DNA from: Phytophthora sp. 'mugwort'
Lineage: Eukaryota > Oomycota > Peronosporomycetes > Peronosporales > Peronosporaceae
Direction of reading: 5' to 3'
DNA length: 64,000 bases
NCBI GenBank assembly: GCA_033558025.1
Contig: JAUCEF010000016.1
Span: 3,162,001 to 3,226,000, forward strand
A program made the translations under genes and the position numbers. A model generated the notes under the pieces. The model made no database searches and was not told the origin of the DNA. It saw only the letters and a list, made by a program, of their open reading frames with translations. Shown here piece by piece: positions 34,601 through 43,600 of this stretch (position 1 is its first letter; each line of letters begins with the position of its first letter).

Positions 34601-37600
34601 CTGCGGGTCACGTCGCCGCTCACGTCTTCACTGGTCACGGCGCTCACACCTTCATTTGTCACCGTCTCCGTCGTCTCGGTCACTTCAGTCGTCTCGGTCG
34701 AGCTGACATCGGCGGACGTGGTCGTGGAGCGGGTGGCACTCACAGCAGAGCCGATAACAGCGCCTGTGGTAGCGGCCGTCGCGACATCGATGGCGGCCGT
34801 CTTCAGGCCGCTCACCTTTTTGCTGTCGTCAGAGACATCCTCCGACGTCACGGTCGTCTCCGACGTCTCCGTCGTCACGGCACTCACGCTGCCAGTCGTG
34901 TCCGCGCCAGTCACATCCGTGCTCGACACCGTCGTCACACCCTCCTCGTTCTCGGTGGTCTCCGTCGTCTCGGTGGTCTCCGTCGTCTGCTGGCTCGCGC
35001 CCGTGCCACTCGTCCAGCCAGACGTCACGGCGTAGCCGCCGCGCTCACCCACGCTGCGGGTCACGTCGCCGCTCACGTCTTCACTGGTCACGGCGCTCAC
35101 ACCTTCATTTGTCACCGTCTCCGTCGTCTCGGTCACTTCAGTCGTCTCGGTCGAGCTGACATCGGCGGACGTGGTCGTGGAGCGGGTGGCACTCACAGCA
35201 GAGCCGATAACAGCGCCTGTGGTAGCGGCCGTCGCGACATCGATGGCGGCCGTCTTCAGGCCGCTCACCTTTTTGCTGTCGTCAGAGACATCCTCCGACG
35301 TCACGGTCGTCTCCGACGTCTCCGTCGTCACGGCACTCACGCTGCCAGTCGTGTCCGCGCCAGTCACATCCGTGCTCGACACCGTCGTCACACCCTCCTC
35401 GTTCTCGGTGGTCTCCGTCGTCTGCTGGCTCGCGCCCGTGCCACTCGTCCAGCCAGACGTCACGGCGTAGCCGCCGCGCTCACCCACGCTGCGGGTCACG
35501 TCGCCGCTCACGTCTCCACTGGTCACGGCGCTCACACCTTCATTTGTCACCGTCTCCGTCGTCTCGGTCACTTCAGTCGTCTCGGTCGAGCTGACATCGG
35601 CGGACGTGGTCGTGGAGCGGGTGGCACTCACAGCAGAGCCGATAACAGCGCCTGTGGTAGCGGCCGTCGCGACATCGATGGCGGCCGTCTTCAGGCCGCT
35701 CACCTTTTTGCTGTCGTCAGAGACATCCTCCGACGTCACGGTCGTCTCCGACGTCTCCGTCGTCACGGCACTCACGCTGCCAGTCGTGTCCGCGCCAGTC
35801 ACATCCGTGCTCGACACCGTCGTCACACCCTCCTCGTTCTCGGTGGTCTCCGTCGTCTCGGTGGTCTCCGTCGTCTGCTGGCTCGCGCCCGTGCCACTCG
35901 TCCAGCCAGACGTCACGGCGTAGCCGCCGCGCTCACCCACGCTGCGGGTCACGTCGCCGCTCACGTCTTCACTGGTCACGGCGCTCACACCTTCATTTGT
36001 CACCGTCTCCGTCGTCTCGGTCACTTCAGTCGTCTCGGTCGAGCTGACATCGGCGGACGTGGTCGTGGAGCGGGTGGCACTCACAGCAGAGCCGATAACA
36101 GCGCCTGTGGTAGCGGCCGTCGCGACATCGATGGCGGCCGTCTTCAGGCCGCTCACCTTTTTGCTGTCGTCAGAGACATCCTCCGACGTCACGGTCGTCT
36201 CCGACGTCTCCGTCGTCACGGCACTCACGCTGCCAGTCGTGTCCGCGCCAGTCACATCCGTGCTCGACACCGTCGTCACACCCTCCTCGTTCTCGGTGGT
36301 CTCCGTCGCCTCGGTGGTCTCCGTCGTCTCGGTGGTCTCCGTCGTCTGCTGGCTCGCGCCCGTGCCACTCGTCCAGCCAGACGTCACGGCGTAGCCGCCG
36401 CGCTCACCCACGCTGCGGGTCACGTCGCCGCTCACGTCTTCACTGGTCACGGCGCTCACACCTTCATTTGTCACCGTCTCCGTCGTCTCGGTCACTTCAG
36501 TCGTCTCGGTCGAGCTGACATCGGCGGACGTGGTCGTGGAGCGGGTGGCACTCACAGCAGAGCCGATAACAGCGCCTGTGGTAGCGGCCGTCGCGACATC
36601 GATGGCGGCCGTCTTCAGGCCGCTCACCTTTTTGCTGTCGTCAGAGACATCCTCCGACGTCACGGTCGTCTCCGACGTCTCCGTCGTCACGGCACTCACG
36701 CTGCCAGTCGTGTCCGCGCCAGTCACATCCGTGCTCGACACCGTCGTCACACCCTCCTCGTTCTCGGTGGTCTCCGTCGCCTCGGTGGTCTCCGTCGTCT
36801 CGGTGGTCTCCGTCGTCTGCTGGCTCGCGCCCGTGCCACTCGTCCAGCCAGACGTCACGGCGTAGCCGCCGCGCTCACCCACGCTGCGGGTCACGTCGCC
36901 GCTCACGTCTTCACTGGTCACGGCGCTCACACCTTCATTTGTCACCGTCTCCGTCGTCTCGGTCACTTCAGTCGTCTCGGTCGAGCTGACATCGGCGGAC
37001 GTGGTCGTGGAGCGGGTGGCATTCACAGCAGAGCCGATAACAGCGCCCGTGGTCTCTATTTCCGCCCGCTTGATGACGTCACCTTCCTCGGTCTCCGTCT
37101 CCTCACCCGTCTCCGTCTCCACCGTCGTGCTCTTTTCGCCCGACGTTGTCTCCGTCTCCGTCGTGGTCTCCACCTCGATCGTCCTCACCACCTCGCCGCT
37201 GGTAGACGTCGAAGTGCGTGTTGTCGTCTTCACCGTCTTCGTCACGATGCTGCCGTCCGCCTCTTGAGACTGGAACACTTCCGTCTGCACCGACTCACCA
37301 GGAGCGGCGCCGGCCTCCACGGTCGAGCGGATGGCGCGAGCGCCCGACACGCCCGTCGTGCTGCCGGACGTCGTCGCGAGGCCACTCTCCTCGGTCTCCG
37401 TCTCCTCACGCGTCTCCGTCTCCACCGTCGTGCTCTTTTCGCCCGACGTTGTCTCCGTCTCCGTCGTGGTCTCCACCTCGATCGTCCTCACCACCTCGCC
37501 GCTGGTAGACGTCGAAGTGCGTGTTGTCGTCTTCACCGCCTTCGTCACGATGCTGCCGTCCGCCTCTTGAGACTGGAACACTTCCGTCTGCACCGACTCA

Positions 37601-40600
37601 CCAGGAGCGGCGCCGGCCTCCACGGTCGAGCGGATGGCGCGAGCGCCCGACACGCCCGTCGTGCTGCCGGACGTCGTCGCGAGGCCACTCTCCTCGGTCT
37701 CCGTCTCCTCACGCGTCTCCGTCTCCACCGTCGTGCTCTTTTCGCCCGACGTTGTCTCCGTCTCCGTCGTGGTCTCCACCTCGATCGTCCTCACCACCTC
37801 GCCGCTGGTAGACGTCGAAGTGCGTGTTGTCGTCTTCACCGTCTTCGTCACGATGCTGCCGTCCGCCTCTTGAGACTGGAACACTTCCGTCTGCACCGAC
37901 TCACCAGGAGCGGCGCCGGCCTCCACGGTCGAGCGGATGGCGCGAGCGCCCGACACGCCCGTCGTGCTGCCGGACGTCGTCGCGAGGCCACTCTCCTCGG
38001 TCTCCGTCTCCTCACGCGTCTCCGTCTCCACCGTCGTGCTCTTTTCGCCCGACGTTGTCTCCGTCTCCGTCGTGGTCTCCACCTCGATCGTCCTCACCAC
38101 CTCGCCGCTGGTAGACGTCGAAGTGCGTGTTGTCGTCTTCACGGTCTTCGTCACGATGCTGCCGTCCGCCTCCTGAGACTGGAACACCTCCGTCTGCACC
38201 GACTCACCAGGAGCGGCGCCGGCCTCCACGGTCGAGCGGATGGCGCGAGCGCCCGACACGCCCGTCGTGCTGCCGGACGTCGTCGCGAGGCCACTCTCCT
38301 CGGTCTCCGTCTCCTCACGCGTCTCCGTCTCCACCGTCGTGCTCTTTTCGCCCGACGTTGTCTCCGTCTCCGTCGTGGTCTCCACCTCGATCGTCCTCAC
38401 CACCTCGCCGCTGGTAGACGTCGAAGTGCGTGTTGTCGTCTTCACGGTCTTCGTCACGATGCTGCCGTCCGCCTCCTGAGACTGGAACACCTCCGTCTGC
38501 ACCGACTCGCCAGGAGCGGCGCCGGCCTCCACGATCGAGCGGATGGCGCGAGCGCCCGACACGCCCGTCGTGCTGCCGGACGTCGTCGCGAGGCCACTCT
38601 CCTCGGTCTCCGTCTCCTCACGCGTCTCCGTCTCCACCGTCGTGCTCTTTTCGCCCGACGTTGTCTCCGTCTCCGTCGTGGTCTCCACCTCGATCGTCCT
38701 CACCACCTCGCCGCTGGTAGACGTCGAAGTGCGTGTTGTCGTCTTCACGGTCTTCGTCACGATGCTGCCGTCCGCCTCCTGAGACTGGAACACCTCCGTC
38801 TGCACCGACTCACCAGGAGCGGCGCCGGCCTCCACGGTCGAGCGGATGGCGCGAGCGCCCGACACGCCCGTCGTGCTGCCGGACGTCGTCGCGAGGCCAC
38901 TCTCCTCGGTCTCCGTCTCCTCACGCGTCTCCGTCTCCACCGTCGTGCTCTTTTCGCCCGACGTTGTTTCCGTCTCCGTCGTGGTCTCCACCTCGATCGT
39001 CCTCACCACCTCGCCGCTGGTAGACGTCGAAGTGCGTGTTGTCGTCTTCACGGTCTTCGTCACGATGCTGCCGTCCGCCTCCTGAGACTGGAACACCTCC
39101 GTCTGCACCGACGCACCAGGAGCGGCGCCGGCCTCCACGATCGAGCGGATGGCGCGAGCGCCCGACACGCCCGTCGTGCTGCCGGACGTCGTCGCGAGGC
39201 CACTCTCCTCGGTCTCCGTCTCCTCACGCGTCTCCGTCTCCACCGTCGTGCTCTTTTCGCCCGACGTTGTCTCCGTCTCCGTCGTGGTCTCCACCTCGAT
39301 CGTCCTCACCACCTCGCCGCTGGTAGACGTCGAAGTGCGTGTTGTCGTCTTCACGGTCTTCGTCACGATGCTGCCGTCCGCCTCTTGAGACTGGAACACT
39401 TCCGTCTGCACCGACTCACCAGGAGCGGCGCCGGCCTCCACGGTCGAGCGGATGGCGCGAGCGCCCGACACGCCCGTCGTGCTGCCGGACGTCGTCGCGA
39501 GGCCACTCTCCTCGGTCTCCGTCTCCTCACGCGTCTCCGTCTCCACCGTCGTGCTCTTTTCGCCCGACGTTGTCTCCGTCTCCGTCGTGGTCTCCACCTC
39601 GATCGTCCTCACCACCTCGCCGCTGGTAGACGTCGAAGTGCGTGTTGTCGTCTTCACGGTCTTCGTCACGATGCTGCCGTCCGCCTCCTGAGACTGGAAC
39701 ACCTCCGTCTGCACCGACTCACCAGGAGCGGCGCCGGCCTCCACGGTCGAGCGGATGGCGCGAGCGCCCGACACGCCCGTCGTGCTGCCGGACGTCGTCG
39801 CGAGGCCACTCTCCTCGGTCTCCGTCTCCTCACGCGTCTCCGTCTCCACCGTCGTGCTCTTTTCGCCCGACGTTGTCTCCGTCTCCGTCGTGGTCTCCAC
39901 CTCGATCGTCCTCACCACCTCGCCGCTGGTAGACGTCGAAGTGCGTGTTGTCGTCTTCACCGTCTTCGTCACGATGCTGCCGTCCGCCTCTTGAGACTGG
40001 AACACTTCCGTCTGCACCGACTCACCAGGAGCGGCGCCGGCCTCCACGGTCGAGCGGATGGCGCGAGCGCCCGACACGCCCGTCGTGCTGCCGGACGTCG
40101 TCGCGAGGCCACTCTCCTCGGTCTCCGTCTCCTCACGCGTCTCCGTCTCCACCGTCGTGCTCTTTTCGCCCGACGTTGTCTCCGTCTCCGTCGTGGTCTC
40201 CACCTCGATCGTCCTCACCACCTCGCCGCTGGTAGACGTCGAAGTGCGTGTTGTCGTCTTCACGGTCTTCGTCACGATGCTGCCGTCCGCCTCCTGAGAC
40301 TGGAACACCTCCGTCTGCACCGACTCACCAGGAGCGGCGCCGGCCTCCACGGTCGAGCGGATGGCGCGAGCGCCCGACACGCCCGTCGTGCTGCCGGACG
40401 TCGTCGCGAGGCCACTCTCCTCGGTCTCCGCCTCCTCACGCGTCTCCGTCTCCACCGTCGTGCTCTTTTCGCCCGACGTTGTCTCCGTCTCCGTCGTGGT
40501 CTCCACCTCGATCGTCCTCACCACCTCGCCGCTGGTAGACGTCGAAGTGCGTGTTGTCGTCTTCACGGTCTTCGTCACGATGCTGCCGTCCGCCTCCTGA

Positions 40601-43600
40601 GACTGGAACACCTCCGTCTGCACCGACTCACCAGGAGCGGCGCCGGCCTCCACGATCGAGCGGATGGCGCGAGCGCCCGACACGCCCGTCGTGCTGCCGG
40701 ACGTCGTCGCGAGGCCACTCTCCTCGGTCTCCGTCTCCTCACGCGTCTCCGTCTCCACCGTCGTGCTCTTTTCGCCCGACGTTGTCTCCGTCTCCGTCGT
40801 GGTCTCCACCTCGATCGTCCTCACCACCTCGCCGCTGGTAGACGTCGAAGTGCGTGTTGTCGTCTTCACGGTCTTCGTCACGATGCTGCCGTCCGCCTCC
40901 TGAGACTGGAACACCTCCGTCTGCACCGACTCACCAGGAGCGGCGCCGGCCTCCACGGTCGAGCGGATGGCGCGAGCGCCCGACACGCCCGTCGTGCTGC
41001 CGGACGTCGTCGCGAGGCCACTCTCCTCGGTCTCCGTCTCCTCACGCGTCTCCGTCTCCACCGTCGTGCTCTTTTCGCCCGACGTTGTCTCCGTCTCCGT
41101 CGTGGTCTCCACCTCGATCGTCCTCACCACCTCGCCGCTGGTAGACGTCGAAGTGCGTGTTGTCGTCTTCACGGTCTTCGTCACGATGCTGCCGTCCGCC
41201 TCCTGAGACTGGAACACCTCCGTCTGCACCGACTCACCAGGAGCGGCGCCGGCCTCCACGGTCGAGCGGATGGCGCGAGCGCCCGACACGCCCGTCGTGC
41301 TGCCGGACGTCGTCGCGAGGCCACTCTCCTCGGTCTCCGTCTCCTCACGCGTCTCCGTCTCCACCGTCGTGCTCTTTTCGCCCGACGTTGTCTCCGTCTC
41401 CGTCGTGGTCTCCACCTCGATCGTCCTCACCACCTCGCCGCTGGTAGACGTCGAAGTGCGTGTTGTCGTCTTCACGGTCTTCGTCACGATGCTGCCGTCC
41501 GCCTCCTGAGACTGGAACACTTCCGTCTGCACCGACTCACCAGGAGCGGCGCCGGCCTCCACGGTCGAGCGGATGGCGCGAGCGCCCGACACGCCCGTCG
41601 TGCTGCCGGACGTCGTCGCGAGGCCACTCTCCTCGGTCTCCGTCTCCTCACGCGTCTCCGTCTCCACCGTCGTGCTCTTTTCGCCCGACGTTGTCTCCGT
41701 CTCCGTCGTGGTCTCCACCTCGATCGTCCTCACCACCTCGCCGCTGGTAGACGTCGAAGTGCGTGTTGTCGTCTTCACGGTCTTCGTCACGATGCTGCCG
41801 TCCGCCTCCTGAGACTGGAACACTTCCGTCTGCACCGACTCACCAGGAGCGGCGCCGGCCTCCACGGTCGAGCGGATGGCGCGAGCGCCCGACACGCCCG
41901 TCGTGCTGCCGGACGTCGTCGCGAGGCCACTCTCCTCGGTCTCCGTCTCCTCACGCGTCTCCGTCTCCACCGTCGTGCTCTTTTCGCCCGACGTTGTCTC
42001 CGTCTCCGTCGTGGTCTCCACCTCGATCGTCCTCACCACCTCGCCGCTGGTAGACGTCGAAGTGCGTGTTGTCGTCTTCACCGTCTTCGTCACGATGCTG
42101 CCGTCCGCCTCCTGAGACTGGAACACTTCCGTCTGCACCGACTCACCAGGAGCGGCGCCGGCCTCCACGGTCGAGCGGATGGCGCGAGCGCCCGACACGC
42201 CCGTCGTGCTGCCGGACGTCGTCGCGAGGCCACTCTCCTCGGTCTCCGTCTCCTCACGCGTCTCCGTCTCCACCGTCGTGCTCTTTTCGCCCGACGTTGT
42301 CTCCGTCTCCGTCGTGGTCTCCACCTCGATCGTCCTCACCACCTCGCCGCTGGTAGACGTCGAAGTGCGTGTTGTCGTCTTCACGGTCTTCGTCACGATG
42401 CTGCCGTCCGCCTCCTGAGACTGGAACACCTCCGTCTGCACCGACTCACCAGGAGCGGCGCCGGCCTCCACGGTCGAGCGGATGGCGCGAGCGCCCGACA
42501 CGCCCGTCGTGCTGCCGGACGTCGTCGCGAGGCCACTCTCCTCGGTCTCCGTCTCCTCACGCGTCTCCGTCTCCACCGTCGTGCTCTTTTCGCCCGACGT
42601 TGTCTCCGTCTCCGTCGTGGTCTCCACCTCGATCGTCCTCACCACCTCGCCGCTGGTAGACGTCGAAGTGCGTGTTGTCGTCTTCACGGTCTTCGTCACG
42701 ATGCTGCCGTCCGCCTCCTGAGACTGGAACACCTCCGTCTGCACCGACTCACCAGGAGCGGCGCCGGCCTCCACGGTCGAGCGGATGGCGCGAGCGCCCG
42801 ACACGCCCGTCGTGCTGCCGGACGTCGTCGCGAGGCCACTCTCCTCGGTCTCCGTCTCCTCACGCGTCTCCGTCTCCACCGTCGTGCTCTTTTCGCCCGA
42901 CGTTGTCTCCGTCTCCGTCGTGGTCTCCACCTCGATCGTCCTCACCACCTCGCCGCTGGTAGACGTCGAAGTGCGTGTTGTCGTCTTCACGGTCTTCGTC
43001 ACGATGCTGCCGTCCGCCTCCTGAGACTGGAACACCTCCGTCTGCACCGACTCACCAGGAGCGGCGCCGGCCTCCACGGTCGAGCGGATGGCGCGAGCGC
43101 CCGACACGCCCGTCGTGCTGCCGGACGTCGTCGCGAGGCCACTCTCCTCGGTCTCCGTCTCCTCACGCGTCTCCGTCTCCACCGTCGTGCTCTTTTCGCC
43201 CGACGTTGTCTCCGTCTCCGTCGTGGTCTCCACCTCGATCGTCCTCACCACCTCGCCGCTGGTAGACGTCGAAGTGCGTGTTGTCGTCTTCACGGTCTTC
43301 GTCACGATGCTGCCGTCCGCCTCCTGAGACTGGAACACCTCCGTCTGCACCGACTCACCAGGAGCGGCGCCGGCCTCCACGGTCGAGCGGATGGCGCGAG
43401 CGCCCGACACGCCCGTCGTGCTGCCGGACGTCGTCGCGAGGCCACTCTCCTCGGTCTCCGTCTCCTCACGCGTCTCCGTCTCCACCGTCGTGCTCTTTTC
43501 GCCCGACGTTGTCTCCGTCTCCGTCGTGGTCTCCACCTCGATCGTCCTCACCACCTCGCCGCTGGTAGACGTCGAAGTGCGTGTTGTCGTCTTCACGGTC

